64,000 bases of DNA from Rhodocyclaceae bacterium (lineage in GTDB: Bacteria > Pseudomonadota > Gammaproteobacteria > Burkholderiales > Rhodocyclaceae), in the NCBI GenBank assembly GCA_016721505.1, contig JADKHX010000001.1, forward strand, positions 124,001 through 188,000, in the 5' to 3' direction. The translations under genes were made by a program, and so were the position numbers. Positions 45,278-54,790 of the stretch are shown piece after piece. A model generated the notes under the pieces. That model made no database searches. It saw only the letters and a list, made by a program, of their open reading frames with translations, and was not told the DNA's origin. Each line of letters begins with the position of its first letter. Within the stretch, counting starts at the first letter, position 1.

Positions 45278-46347
45278 ATTTCTAACTCCCTTTTATCCGA
45301 AATGGCTTTTAATCCGCCGTCAAGTAACAAAGCGTTGATGCCACGCTGCGACAACAAAAAGGCCGCTGCCGCACTACGGCGTCCGGTTTGGCAATAGACC
45401 ACATACGTTCGTTTGTTATCCAGCACAGAAGTCACTTGGCGAATATCGTTAAGCGGAATGTTAATGGCATTGGGCAATCCGTTGGTTTGGAATTCGGCCG
45501 GAAATCGAACATCCACCCAAATCGCACCATCGGCAACTTTCTGCTTCGCTGCCGCGAAATCAATCCGCTTCATCAAGGGCTCGCGCAACATTTTCAGGAA
45601 CGCATCTTTAGCTAAGCGCAAAAGCGCACCATCAGTTTTCATGGTGACGGTTGCATTGCGGACGCTATCGGCAAGCAGCGCTTCTTCACCAAACACATCG
45701 CCTTCTTTTAGTTCGGCGAGCTCAACCGAGGTTCCGGCGACTTGGCGCGATACTTTACAACGGCCACGTTCAATTAAAAAATAGTAATCACCTAAATCGC
45801 CCTGCTGAATAATCACTTCGTCGCGACGCACTGCGATTGATTCGAACTGTTGCAATAGCATATCGATGTTGGCAGCAGGAAGTGCCGAGAGTGCACCAAG
45901 CGTGAGATTCTCCATGGTGAACAAACCTGACATGCGGCGCCATTCAGTCGTACTTGTATTCTGGTCGCTTGAGTGGCCGGACTTTTGTGCCACTTGATCC
46001 CAGGTCACCAGAATATCGAGCGGTTCTTCTTCCAAACTCAACACTTCAATATCGGTAAGCGCTTTCGACCCCGCCGGTGTGTGTCCGTCGGACACAATCG
46101 GCGAAAGCGCCTTCTCGTAGCCGCCCACCAAAATATCCATGCCACCATCTGCTGCATCGACGCGCAACTGACCTTTGGTCAAATACATGACGCGGCCAGA
46201 CCAGTCACTTTCACGCAATGGATTTTGATTTCGATTAAATTTATCGTAGCGGCACAAGGGCAGCAATCCGCGCAAATTTTTCTCGTCAAGCTGGCTCAAC
46301 GGCTGCAAGCGCGACAAAACTTCCAGATTTGCGGGCAAGGCATTCAT
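45274..46347 (-). CDS. cyclic-nucleotide-binding protein with rhodanese domain
   Basis: 357 residues from ATG 46347, one base after the previous stop. An N-terminal degenerate cNMP fold (about 5-125) is followed by a better one (about 140-255, QGDLGDYYFLIERGRCKVSR, FGEEALLADSVRNATVTM). A C-terminal rhodanese domain carries the active Cys in YVVYCQTGRRSAAAAFLL. The second fold has the FGE...RNAT pattern of the phosphate-binding cassette, though cAMP binding is not certain. Its genomic place between a putative cAMP phosphodiesterase and the GspE ATPase suggests a cAMP-responsive switch. Confidence 0.85.
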   Translation of the reverse strand: MNALPANLEVLSRLQPLSQLDEKNLRGLLPLCRYDKFNRNQNPLRESDWSGRVMYLTKGQLRVDAADGGMDILVGGYEKALSPIVSDGHTPAGSKALTDIEVLSLEEEPLDILVTWDQVAQKSGHSSDQNTSTTEWRRMSGLFTMENLTLGALSALPAANIDMLLQQFESIAVRRDEVIIQQGDLGDYYFLIERGRCKVSRQVAGTSVELAELKEGDVFGEEALLADSVRNATVTMKTDGALLRLAKDAFLKMLREPLMKRIDFAAAKQKVADGAIWVDVRFPAEFQTNGLPNAINIPLNDIRQVTSVLDNKRTYVVYCQTGRRSAAAAFLLSQRGINALLLDGGLKAISDKRELEI

Positions 46348-46348
46348 C

Positions 46349-47116
46349 TCATAAATCGAAAAGCTGATTGTTTTGCAACATGCGGGGATGAAACTCACCT
46401 ACGCAATCTTCAATCTCTTGCATGGTTAATTCAATTTGGCCAGGCTTCAAATGCGTAATAAATACTTCGGCATCTCGCTGCAATTGTGCCAACTCCTCCT
46501 TGAGCATGGTCGGGCACAAATGCTTAGACAACTCAGCCAATCGTCGCTCTCGATCTGAAAACGCGCATTCAATAATCAAATACTTCAAATTTTCAATCTT
46601 ATTGACCGCGTGCCACAGCGCCGGACAGGGTCCTGTGTCGCCCGAGAAAACCAAGCTACTGGTTCCCGCGTCGAGGTGATAGCCCACCGCCGGGACGGTG
46701 TGATTAGCGGGTAACGGAATAATGCGACGGCCGTCGACCACCACCGCCTCGCCAAGGCGAATTTCCGAAAAACGCATGAAAGGTTTCTCAGCTGTTGGAA
46801 TCTCACTAAAGTCCGGCCATGTTGCCCAGTTAAATAAATGCGCGCGGAGAATTTCCAGCGTTGCACCGGTTGCATGCACAGTCATCGGTCGATTGCGCAT
46901 CTCGCCAACGGTATCGACCAAAAATGCCAAACAGGCAGTGTGATCAAGGTGCGAATGGGTAATAAATACGTGATCAATTTGCGCGAGTTCGGCTATCGCT
47001 AAATCGCCGACACCAGTTCCCGCGTCAATCAAAATGTCGTTATCAACGAGCAAAGACGTTGTCCGCAAATGCCGACCGCCAATGCCGCCGCTGCATCCCA
47101 ATATTCGAATTTTCAT
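46349..47116 (-). CDS. metallo-beta-lactamase-fold protein, putative 3',5'-cyclic-nucleotide phosphodiesterase
   Basis: 255 residues with the metal site THSHLDHTACLAFLVD, a second histidine in ANHTVPAVGYHLD, and FSGDTGPCPALW. The order of motifs and the N-terminus (IRILGCSGGIGG) fit class II cAMP phosphodiesterases better than ribonuclease Z, and the adjacent adenylate cyclase supports a role in breaking down cAMP. A different phosphodiesterase or hydrolase activity is still possible. It lies 60 nt downstream of the cyclase gene. Confidence 0.75.
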   Translation of the reverse strand: MKIRILGCSGGIGGRHLRTTSLLVDNDILIDAGTGVGDLAIAELAQIDHVFITHSHLDHTACLAFLVDTVGEMRNRPMTVHATGATLEILRAHLFNWATWPDFSEIPTAEKPFMRFSEIRLGEAVVVDGRRIIPLPANHTVPAVGYHLDAGTSSLVFSGDTGPCPALWHAVNKIENLKYLIIECAFSDRERRLAELSKHLCPTMLKEELAQLQRDAEVFITHLKPGQIELTMQEIEDCVGEFHPRMLQNNQLFDL

Positions 47117-47176
47117 AATCTCTGCCCAACCATTCGATAGCTCTGCACGAGTTTTGAGCCTGAGTAAATCATGATC

Positions 47177-49408
47177 TCATTTTGTCTCAAACGTAGTCAC
47201 GCCATCCCAGTCCTCGCCGGGTGGATTGAGACGATATTGACCAATTCGTTTTGAATACATCTCATACAAATAATGTGGATTCATGCGCGTTAAGTTCAAC
47301 AAGTGGACGTCGGCTTGATCCCAGTTTTGGCTACGATAGGCCGTCAGCGCCTGGCTCCACAACTTCAATTCCTTCATAATTTCCGGTGCCACTTCACCCA
47401 CCGCGCCGATCGGCTCGTAAATACTGACCGGATCCTCTTTACCCTTCACCCGAACGCGGTCAAGCTCACGGAAAACGAACTCATCTTTGACCAAATCGCG
47501 ACTCGACTCGCCGGCGATAAATCCAACTCCGTATTGCTTGGTGATGCTTTCCAAACGCGAACCTAAATTCACCGCGTCGCCCATCACGGTGTAGGACTGA
47601 CGGACTTTCGATCCCATGTCGCCGACTGTCATTGGGCCGCTATTGATACCGACCCCGATTTTCATGTCCGGCCAACCGCGCGAGACCAAACTTTTGTTCA
47701 ACTCTTTCAACGCCACATGCATTTCCAAACCGGTTAGCGTGGCGTTTCGGGCGTGATGCGGATCATCCACAGGTGCGCCCCAAAATGCCATGATGGCATC
47801 GCCGATATATTTGTCCAATGTGCCACGATGCTTACGCACGACGATAGTCATCGCACCGAGATACTCATTCATCAAGGTCGCCAATTGATCCGGCTCCAAA
47901 CCTTCTGAAATCGTAGTAAATCCGCGGACGTCAGAGAACAACACCGTCAGTTCAGCTTTGCGTCCCGCCATGCTGTAATTTTCCGGATCGAGACTCATCT
48001 GCTCGACCAACTCGGGCGGAACATATTGACCGAATAGCCCCGTGAGCTGTCGCTTGGTGCGTGACTCGACGAAATAGCCCCAGGACATGTTGATGGCGTA
48101 AATTGAGAAGGCCAATACTAAGCTCGCAGCCAACGGGACAATGACGTTACCCGAATACCAAAACGTAAAATTGATGGCCAACAAAACAACCAACAAAATC
48201 AACGAAGCAAATGATGCTTTTAGTGGCGTAAGGCGCGGTAGTCCAAACGACATTAGTAAACCCACGGCGAGAATCAGCAGGGCGTCGACGCCCCAAATAT
48301 AGACGGGTTTGTACTTAATTACGTTGTCCAGCATACCCATCACAAGGTTGGCATGAATCTCGACCCCAGGATAGGCACGATCAACCGGAGTCGCCCTCAA
48401 GTCCACCAATCCGGATGCAGTGGTTCCGACAATAACGATTTTTCCAGCGAGCGCCTCACGCGGCGTTTTGCCCGTCATCACATCAGTGACGGAAACGTAG
48501 GGAAAGCTTCTGGCGCCACCGCGGAACGGGATGAAAGATGCGACGTTGGCGTCGACAGGAATTCGCATGGTGCCGCCCGTTTCTGGCTTCACGCTCAGCC
48601 ACTCCATGTCTTTATAGTCCGACGAGGCTTTTTCTGGGTAGCCGGGTTCAATCGTATTTTTGCCCAGTACATTGCGTACGATTGCGAGGGAAAGTGATTC
48701 GTAATACTGTCCCTGATATTCCACGATCATCGGCACTCGGCGCGCCAATCCATCTGAGTCAATCAGAGGAATGAAGTGCCCTGCCCCCGCAGCGGCGTTT
48801 TGCAACGTAGCGATGTTTGCGCCATGACTTAGCCATTGAACGAAGTCGATATTCCGGCCATCAAACGTTCCGGTTTTGAAAGTCGGTGCCGGCATCACGC
48901 CAATATTTCGCCCGCTTTGCGCATTTGCAAGGTAATAACCCAAAATCACATTGCGATTCCTTAGCGCAGCTGCAAATCGACCGTCGTAGTCGAGTTGAGG
49001 CTTCAAATCATGCAGTGCTGTCTGGAATTTTGGAATATCACGAAATTCAGTCTTTGATAGTTCCTCAAGCGTTTTCAAGCCTGAGCTGTCATCCTTCTCG
49101 GCAAACACAACGTCGAAACCGACGACGCGAACGCCGTAATGATCGAACAATTGATCCATCAAGTGAGCCATCTTGTCACGACCCCACGGCCAGTGCCCAT
49201 GTTCGCTCAGTGACTTTTCATCTATATCAAGGATAACCAAGCGAGAGTCTTCTGATTTAGGCATCGTCAGCCGCAATTTTTCGTCGTAAATCACCGCGTC
49301 CAGGCGACTCACTAGATCAAACTGGTATCGGTATACAGGCTGAGCATGCATAAGCATCAACGCCGTCAACACCAGTCCGATCAGAATCGGCGCGGTAAGC
49401 TTTTTCAT
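47177..49408 (-). CDS. CHASE2-domain class III adenylate cyclase
   Basis: ATG at 49408 (a GTG three codons upstream is less likely). One N-terminal membrane helix, a large periplasmic CHASE2 sensor (about 30-340, HWPWGRDKMAHLMDQLFDHY), three membrane helices (about 355-435) and a cytosolic cyclase domain (about 485-670). Catalytic residues are visible: metal Asp in FSDVRGFTTISEG and GDAIMAFWGAP, substrate Lys in LDKYIGD, Asp in MGDAVNLGSRLE, transition-state Asn/Arg in NLGSR. The Lys/Asp pair favours ATP over GTP. It converts an outer signal into cAMP. Domain layout mirrors that of the kinase at 51-53.7 kb. Confidence 0.9.
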   Translation of the reverse strand: MKKLTAPILIGLVLTALMLMHAQPVYRYQFDLVSRLDAVIYDEKLRLTMPKSEDSRLVILDIDEKSLSEHGHWPWGRDKMAHLMDQLFDHYGVRVVGFDVVFAEKDDSSGLKTLEELSKTEFRDIPKFQTALHDLKPQLDYDGRFAAALRNRNVILGYYLANAQSGRNIGVMPAPTFKTGTFDGRNIDFVQWLSHGANIATLQNAAAGAGHFIPLIDSDGLARRVPMIVEYQGQYYESLSLAIVRNVLGKNTIEPGYPEKASSDYKDMEWLSVKPETGGTMRIPVDANVASFIPFRGGARSFPYVSVTDVMTGKTPREALAGKIVIVGTTASGLVDLRATPVDRAYPGVEIHANLVMGMLDNVIKYKPVYIWGVDALLILAVGLLMSFGLPRLTPLKASFASLILLVVLLAINFTFWYSGNVIVPLAASLVLAFSIYAINMSWGYFVESRTKRQLTGLFGQYVPPELVEQMSLDPENYSMAGRKAELTVLFSDVRGFTTISEGLEPDQLATLMNEYLGAMTIVVRKHRGTLDKYIGDAIMAFWGAPVDDPHHARNATLTGLEMHVALKELNKSLVSRGWPDMKIGVGINSGPMTVGDMGSKVRQSYTVMGDAVNLGSRLESITKQYGVGFIAGESSRDLVKDEFVFRELDRVRVKGKEDPVSIYEPIGAVGEVAPEIMKELKLWSQALTAYRSQNWDQADVHLLNLTRMNPHYLYEMYSKRIGQYRLNPPGEDWDGVTTFETK

Positions 49409-49457
49409 CCCGCGCACCGCCCGCCAGTTTCCAAGCTCACCGCCACTGACTCATAAG

Positions 49458-49484
49458 CCCAGTTGGTGCTGGTGATACGCCGTC
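49458..49484 (+). repeat. interspersed 27-bp repeat after FHA gene
   Basis: Near-complete copy (one change in each half) 26 nt after the FHA gene stop and before the cyclase start. It is opposite in orientation to most copies that follow a stop. Confidence 0.88.
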
Positions 49485-49509
49485 GCAAATGTGAAATGTC
49501 TCTCACGCC

Positions 49510-50223
49510 TCAACTCTTAATGAAAAATTCCATCTTGGTGCCGGCAAGCTCGACGATGTCATGGTCGATCAGCTTGCGCGGTTGTGCGTCGAGCGATACG
49601 CCATTGACAATCGGGAATGTCGCGCCTTCGACGTGGGTCATGAAATAACCCAAGGGACGACGTGCAATTACCGCGACTTGGACGCCTGGTTTGCCGAGTG
49701 TGGTGAGACTCTTGGTGAGCTCCAACTCCTTGCCTGCATTGCCACCACTGAGCACTTTGATGACACCGACAACGCTAAGCGTCGTTGATGGTGGCGGGGG
49801 TGGCGGGGGCGCGACTGGCGGCGCTTGCATCGGCGTCGGCTTCGGCTCGTCGCTGACGCCTTCGGCAGGCTTGACGACTTGACCAGGACGAAGAATCATT
49901 GTGCGCTCAAAGTCAGGCGCAGATGCCGGCGGTGGCGCATCGTTCACATATTTCAAACGATATTTGCCTAGTTCAATGGTGTCGCCGTTTTGCAGAAAGT
50001 GCTTTTTGACCGCTTGGCCATTGACGAAGGTACCGTTGGTGCTGCCGATATCCTCAAGGAATGAGTCATTGAGGATAGTAATCACCACCGCATGCTCGCC
50101 GGAAATTGCCAGATTGTCGATCTGGATATCATTGTGCGGCTTACGACCTATGGTCGTGCGCTCTTTGTTGAGCGCAATATCCTTGAGCTGGAGGTTGTCC
50201 ATGCTGAGTATGAGCTTCGCCAT
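49510..50223 (-). CDS. FHA-domain protein
   Basis: 237 residues. A typical FHA domain at 20-95 (TIGRKPHNDIQIDNLAISGE, DIGSTNGTFVNGQ) recognises phosphothreonine. A Pro-rich linker follows (PPVAPPPPPPPSTT) and then a second, divergent FHA-like fold (about 155-237, ELTKSLTTLGKPGVQVAVI). Lies 33 nt downstream of the PP2C phosphatase gene, in a kinase-phosphatase-FHA set: the FHA protein probably reads the phosphorylation state set by the other two. Confidence 0.9.
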   Translation of the reverse strand: MAKLILSMDNLQLKDIALNKERTTIGRKPHNDIQIDNLAISGEHAVVITILNDSFLEDIGSTNGTFVNGQAVKKHFLQNGDTIELGKYRLKYVNDAPPPASAPDFERTMILRPGQVVKPAEGVSDEPKPTPMQAPPVAPPPPPPPSTTLSVVGVIKVLSGGNAGKELELTKSLTTLGKPGVQVAVIARRPLGYFMTHVEGATFPIVNGVSLDAQPRKLIDHDIVELAGTKMEFFIKS

Positions 50224-50256
50224 ATCAATCTTCCCTTATTACTAAATTCGCTCGAA

Positions 50257-51087
50257 TTACTTGGTTAGCCATGCCCAAAAGCGAGACCACCAAGTCTCAC
50301 CGGCGCGAGTTGCTGGAAATGCATACTTCACTTTAATCAAGATCACCGAAACATTGTCGCGGCCGCCGTTATCGTTGGCTTGGCTAATCAATTGACCAGC
50401 GCACACCGGCAGGTTAGCCGATAGCATCGCTAAGGTCTCTGAAATTTCTTCATCGACGACCATATCATTAAGTCCGTCCGAACACAGCAGATACACATCG
50501 CCAGGTAAGACGTCGTGATCATGGAGTTCAGGTACGACACTAGGATCGACGCCCAGCGCTCGCGTCACCAGATTTTTATTTTGCGAATGGCGCGCTTGCT
50601 CGCGGGTAATCATTCCCGCCGCGATTTGTTCTTCGAGCAAAGAATGGTCCCGGGTAATACATTCAAGAACACCGTCGCGCTGTCGATACATTCGCGAATC
50701 ACCGATATGAGCGACGGTCACTCGATTATCGTAAAACACTGCGCAGACCAAGGTCGTCCCCATGCCGGCATATTGCGGCTGGCTCTGCGCGGCTTGATAA
50801 ATCGACGTGTTGGTCAGGGCAATTTCTGTTTCCAACTTTATCTGCGCCCATGAGCGATCGCCTTCCATCACATGCGGACTTTTCACCGTGAAGGCTTTCT
50901 CCAATTCACTACCTAGCACCGCGGTGGCCATACCGCTGGCGACTTCACCTGCGTTGTAGCCACCCATGCCGTCAGCGAGCACCACGAGGCCGCAGCTAGG
51001 TACTGTTCGCGTTGCGTCTTCGTTATGCGTACGAACCATGCCTGAGCTGGTTTCGGTGACGATCTCCAGTGCGTGTGAAATATCCAT
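50257..51087 (-). CDS. PP2C-family Ser/Thr protein phosphatase
   Basis: 276 residues with PP2C metal-binding motifs in the usual order: TSSGMVRTHNEDATR, LVVLADGMGGYNAGEVAS, AHIGDSRMYRQRDG, LLCSDGLNDMV, GGRDNVSVILI. Soluble, without membrane helices. Gene start is 9 nt after the kinase stop. Expected to reverse phosphorylation by the adjacent kinase. Confidence 0.94.
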   Translation of the reverse strand: MDISHALEIVTETSSGMVRTHNEDATRTVPSCGLVVLADGMGGYNAGEVASGMATAVLGSELEKAFTVKSPHVMEGDRSWAQIKLETEIALTNTSIYQAAQSQPQYAGMGTTLVCAVFYDNRVTVAHIGDSRMYRQRDGVLECITRDHSLLEEQIAAGMITREQARHSQNKNLVTRALGVDPSVVPELHDHDVLPGDVYLLCSDGLNDMVVDEEISETLAMLSANLPVCAGQLISQANDNGGRDNVSVILIKVKYAFPATRAGETWWSRFWAWLTK

Positions 51088-51096
51088 ATCGTCCTC

Positions 51097-53721
51097 TTAG
51101 GCAGTTTTGGCGGCAGCATCACCACCCATCGTAGCGAGGCAAGCGCGAACATCAATCGCCATTTCCGCACCAGTTTGATAGCGCATATTCGGGTCTTTGG
51201 TCAGCGCTTTATCAATCACCGTTATCAACGCATCGGGTAAGTCAGGATTGAATTTGCGGATATCGGGGTGCTGTTCGTTGGCAATTTTGAACATCAATTG
51301 CGCCATCGAATCACCTTCAAATGGCAGCTTGCCGCAGGACATTTGATACAGCATCACACCTAAAGAAAACAAATCGGATCGTCCGTCGATTTTCGCGCCA
51401 GCAAGTTGCTCGGGCGACATAAAACTTGGTGTGCCGAGCACCATACCGGTTTTGGTTTTTGATGAATCCGTAATCCGCGCGATACCGAAGTCGGTGACTT
51501 TAACTTGATCTGACTCCGGCTCGTACATGATGTTGGCCGGCTTGATGTCACGATGCACCACGTTGTTTTCATGCGCGTAGGATAGCGCTTCGGCAACCCG
51601 AGCGACGATAGACAGCACGCGCGGTAAAGGCATTTGATTGCCCGCTTTGGCGTAGGCGACCAAATCTTTGCCCTTCAAAAACTCCATCGAAATGTAAGCC
51701 AAGTCGTGTTCTTCGCCGGCGTCATACATGGTCACGATATTTGGATGATTAAGTCGCCCTGCGGTTTCCGCCTCGCGGAAGAAGCGCTCTTTGACCTCGA
51801 CCAATTCATCGGCATCAAACTCTTGCGACAAGGCCATGGTTTTAATCGCCACTACGCGATTGATTTTCGGATCGCGCCCCAAATAAACCACGCCCATTGC
51901 GCCTTTGCCAAGTTCTTTTTCAATCTGATAGCGCCCAAGCATTGGCTTCTCAACATTGCCCGACGCATCAAGCAAGCTGGCGTTAGTCCCGCCGCCGCCA
52001 CCACCGCCAAGAATGACGGTTTCGGACATCTGTTTGGCGCGATTCAAACGTGCTTCTAAATCACGGAATTTCGGATCGAAGTCATGCATAAAACGGAATA
52101 CAGATTCGGCTTTGTTGAACTGACGTTTGCGCTCAAAGTCCAGCGCCAAGTTGTACATGTTTTCCATCAACTGCGTATCCATGGGGCATTTGCGGAATTT
52201 ATCGAAAGCCATATCCAACTGGCCTTGACCCTGAAACGCTAAGCCCAACATACGATTCGATTCGGCGGATTCGGCGTCGGATTTTTCCTTACCTTCTTCC
52301 GTTACGAGGAAACGCTTAGTAGTGAGCAATAAATGGCCGACTAACAACAAGGTCGCCGGCAACATCAATTGCAACCACATCAATTGCGTGGTCATCAAGA
52401 CAAAATGTGTGCCAAACAACAGCAGCAAAAGCGCTAGCGTTATCCCCGCCGCGACACCAGCCTTGAGGCGTGGCAACAGCAAAATGAGATACAAAGCGAT
52501 GAGCAGGAAAACGCTGAGTTCAACCAAGCGCCCCCATGATGGTGCAACGAAGAAATGTTCAGACAATAAGCTAGCGGTGGCGTGCGCCTGCATCAATACG
52601 GCAGGCATGCTGGCGTTGATCGGAGTGACAAAGACACTGCCGATACCGGCTGAAGTGGGGCCAATTAAGACGATTTTGTCGCGGTATTTATCAAGCGGAA
52701 TCTTGCCGCTTTTAACATCAAAAAACGAATCCACCGGAAAGGCTGGCTGGCCACTGGCATTGTCTTTGTAATAAAAGGTCAGCATGCGGGTCGCTTCGTC
52801 GGTAGCGATTTTGCGGTTACCCAATTGAACGGATTCACCCGGACGAACCTTTAGGTCTGCGGCGGTCAAATTAAGGCTCTTGCTGGCGACAGCAAGTGAA
52901 AGCGAAGGAATCGCTTTATCGAAATGCGAAACCACCAACGGTTCGGTGCGAATTGCGCCATCCACATCCGGCGTCACATTCAGATGACCAATCACCGCCG
53001 CAACGGCGCCCAAAGATGGAATCACTCCCGCATCGACTGCCTGCGTGGGAACCGCATAACCGCCGTCAGCGGCGCTAAACGCAATCGCATTTTTGAGTAC
53101 AAAATCAGGCAATTCTTTGTCAGGTCTGCCATGCGGTTCGCCGGTCACAAACAACATTGGCAAAGCCACATTGCCCGCGTTGGCAAATGCCTGTGCCAGA
53201 CGACGATCAGTATTGAGTTTTTTCTCAGCCTCGATCAATGTGGATTCGACTTGTGGGCAAAGTGGCGAAACTGCCGGAGCGGTTTGGGGGGCTAACACCG
53301 CCAGCGGTGATTCAGGTACTGCTGGGGTGGCCGCTGGTGATGCCGCCGATAGGGTGGGCGGCAAGGTCACATTACAAGCGGTAATCATTTGGTTGACGTA
53401 AGCCAAACCGGGGTCAAGTTGCGGCTCGGAAAAGAAGATCGTGGTGGCGATGACTTTGGCCTTGGCGGCGGCCAACTTTTCTACCATGTCGGCCATGATG
53501 TCGCGCGACCAGGGCCAGCGCCCGATGTTATCGAGGCTCTGTTTGTCAATCGCAATAACCGCGATTTTGTCGGACGCAACTCTGGTAGTCGCCGCCACGC
53601 CGATGTCGTAGGCCTTACGTTCGAGGCTTTGTAGAAGCTCTCCATTGCCGAGCACCAAAATAACAATGCTGACGATCAGACCAAAAAACCAGTCACTTTT
53701 CCAGAATCCGACTTTGCGCAT
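51097..53721 (-). CDS. CHASE2-domain Ser/Thr protein kinase
   Basis: 874 residues: membrane helix, periplasmic CHASE2 domain (about 30-375, NIGRWPWSRDIMADMVEKLA), three membrane helices (about 385-460), a short helical TPR-like part (about 480-560), then a Hanks-type kinase (about 600-865). Kinase motifs are GKGAMGVVYLGRD, VAIKTM (ATP Lys), VVHRDIKPANIMYE (catalytic loop), VTDFGIARI (DFG) and GTPSFMSPEQLAG (activation segment). The CHASE2 domain has an inserted Ala/Pro-rich segment (TAPAVSPLCP area). First gene of the signalling cluster. It may respond to the same kind of outer signal as the cyclase. Confidence 0.94.
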   Translation of the reverse strand: MRKVGFWKSDWFFGLIVSIVILVLGNGELLQSLERKAYDIGVAATTRVASDKIAVIAIDKQSLDNIGRWPWSRDIMADMVEKLAAAKAKVIATTIFFSEPQLDPGLAYVNQMITACNVTLPPTLSAASPAATPAVPESPLAVLAPQTAPAVSPLCPQVESTLIEAEKKLNTDRRLAQAFANAGNVALPMLFVTGEPHGRPDKELPDFVLKNAIAFSAADGGYAVPTQAVDAGVIPSLGAVAAVIGHLNVTPDVDGAIRTEPLVVSHFDKAIPSLSLAVASKSLNLTAADLKVRPGESVQLGNRKIATDEATRMLTFYYKDNASGQPAFPVDSFFDVKSGKIPLDKYRDKIVLIGPTSAGIGSVFVTPINASMPAVLMQAHATASLLSEHFFVAPSWGRLVELSVFLLIALYLILLLPRLKAGVAAGITLALLLLLFGTHFVLMTTQLMWLQLMLPATLLLVGHLLLTTKRFLVTEEGKEKSDAESAESNRMLGLAFQGQGQLDMAFDKFRKCPMDTQLMENMYNLALDFERKRQFNKAESVFRFMHDFDPKFRDLEARLNRAKQMSETVILGGGGGGGTNASLLDASGNVEKPMLGRYQIEKELGKGAMGVVYLGRDPKINRVVAIKTMALSQEFDADELVEVKERFFREAETAGRLNHPNIVTMYDAGEEHDLAYISMEFLKGKDLVAYAKAGNQMPLPRVLSIVARVAEALSYAHENNVVHRDIKPANIMYEPESDQVKVTDFGIARITDSSKTKTGMVLGTPSFMSPEQLAGAKIDGRSDLFSLGVMLYQMSCGKLPFEGDSMAQLMFKIANEQHPDIRKFNPDLPDALITVIDKALTKDPNMRYQTGAEMAIDVRACLATMGGDAAAKTA

Positions 53722-53849
53722 AATTGGATGCCCCTACGAATCGACCACAACGTTCAAAAGATAGCCGCGACCTGCTTAGTGCTTAAGCATTGTTACTTCA
53801 TGCTGCAACGCCGTCAATAACTTTCCGTGACACTCGATACCATCGTCCT

Positions 53850-53876
53850 GACAGCGTGTGGCCAGCACCAACTGGC
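53850..53876 (-). repeat. interspersed 27-bp repeat after sucD
   Basis: Copy 12 nt beyond the sucD stop, in the sucD reading direction GCCAGTTGGTGCTGGCC plus ACACGCTGTC. Here GCCAG / CTGGC can form a 5-bp stem. Confidence 0.88.
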
Positions 53877-53887
53877 GAATCCACCAA

Positions 53888-54781
53888 TTACAAAAGCGCT
53901 TTCAGCAATTTAGCCATTTCGGATGGATTACGTGTCACCGTAAAACCGCATTCCTCCATGATGGCCAGTTTCGCATCGGCGGTATCCGCTCCCCCGGAAA
54001 TCAAGGCACCCGCATGACCCATGCGTTTGCCGGCCGGAGCAGTAACGCCCGCAATAAATCCAACTATCGGCTTTTTCATATTCGCCTTGCACCACACGGC
54101 CGCTTCGGCCTCATCGGAGCCACCAATTTCGCCAATCATGATGACTGCATCGGTATCCGGATCATCATTGAAGGCGCGCATGATGTCGATGTGTTTGAGA
54201 CCATTGATAGGATCGCCACCGATACCGACAGCGGTAGATTGACCCAAACCAATTTCAGTCAATTGACCAACCGCTTCGTAGGTCAAAGTGCCTGAACGCG
54301 AAACGACACCGATGCGACCTTTGCGGTGGATGTGTCCGGGCATGATGCCGATTTTGATTTCGTCCGGCGTAATCAAACCCGGGCAGTTGGGGCCAAGCAG
54401 CAGCGTCTTCTTTCCACCCGCCGCTTCTTTGGCTTTCATCTTGTTGCGCACCATCAGCATGTCGCGCACGGGGATGCCTTCGGTGATGCAAATCGCTAAA
54501 TCCAGATCGGCTTCGCAAGCTTCCCAGATCGCGTCGGCCGCACCAGCTGGCGGCACATAGATGACTGACACGGTGGCACCAGTTTGCGTTTTGGCATCTT
54601 TCACTGAGGCATAAATCGGAATCCCGAACAAACTTTCGCCGGCTTTTTTGGGATTGACACCGGCGACAAAACAATTTTTCCCGTTGGCATATTCCTGACA
54701 TTTTTCAGTATGGAATTGGCCAGTTTTCCCCGTCATGCCTTGCGTAATGACTTTGGTATCTTTATTGATAAGTATTGACAT
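53888..54781 (-). CDS. sucD: succinate-CoA ligase (ADP-forming) alpha subunit
   Basis: TCA-cycle enzyme subunit that binds CoA and carries the phospho-histidine. Recognised from NKDTKVITQGMTGKTGQFHT, LGPNCPGLITPDEIKIGIMP, GQSTAVGIGGDPI and GKRMGHAGALISGG with the phosphorylated His. 297 residues, normal length. Lies 9 nt after sucC. Confidence 0.98.
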   Translation of the reverse strand: MSILINKDTKVITQGMTGKTGQFHTEKCQEYANGKNCFVAGVNPKKAGESLFGIPIYASVKDAKTQTGATVSVIYVPPAGAADAIWEACEADLDLAICITEGIPVRDMLMVRNKMKAKEAAGGKKTLLLGPNCPGLITPDEIKIGIMPGHIHRKGRIGVVSRSGTLTYEAVGQLTEIGLGQSTAVGIGGDPINGLKHIDIMRAFNDDPDTDAVIMIGEIGGSDEAEAAVWCKANMKKPIVGFIAGVTAPAGKRMGHAGALISGGADTADAKLAIMEECGFTVTRNPSEMAKLLKALL

Positions 54782-54790
54782 TGCGGTTCC

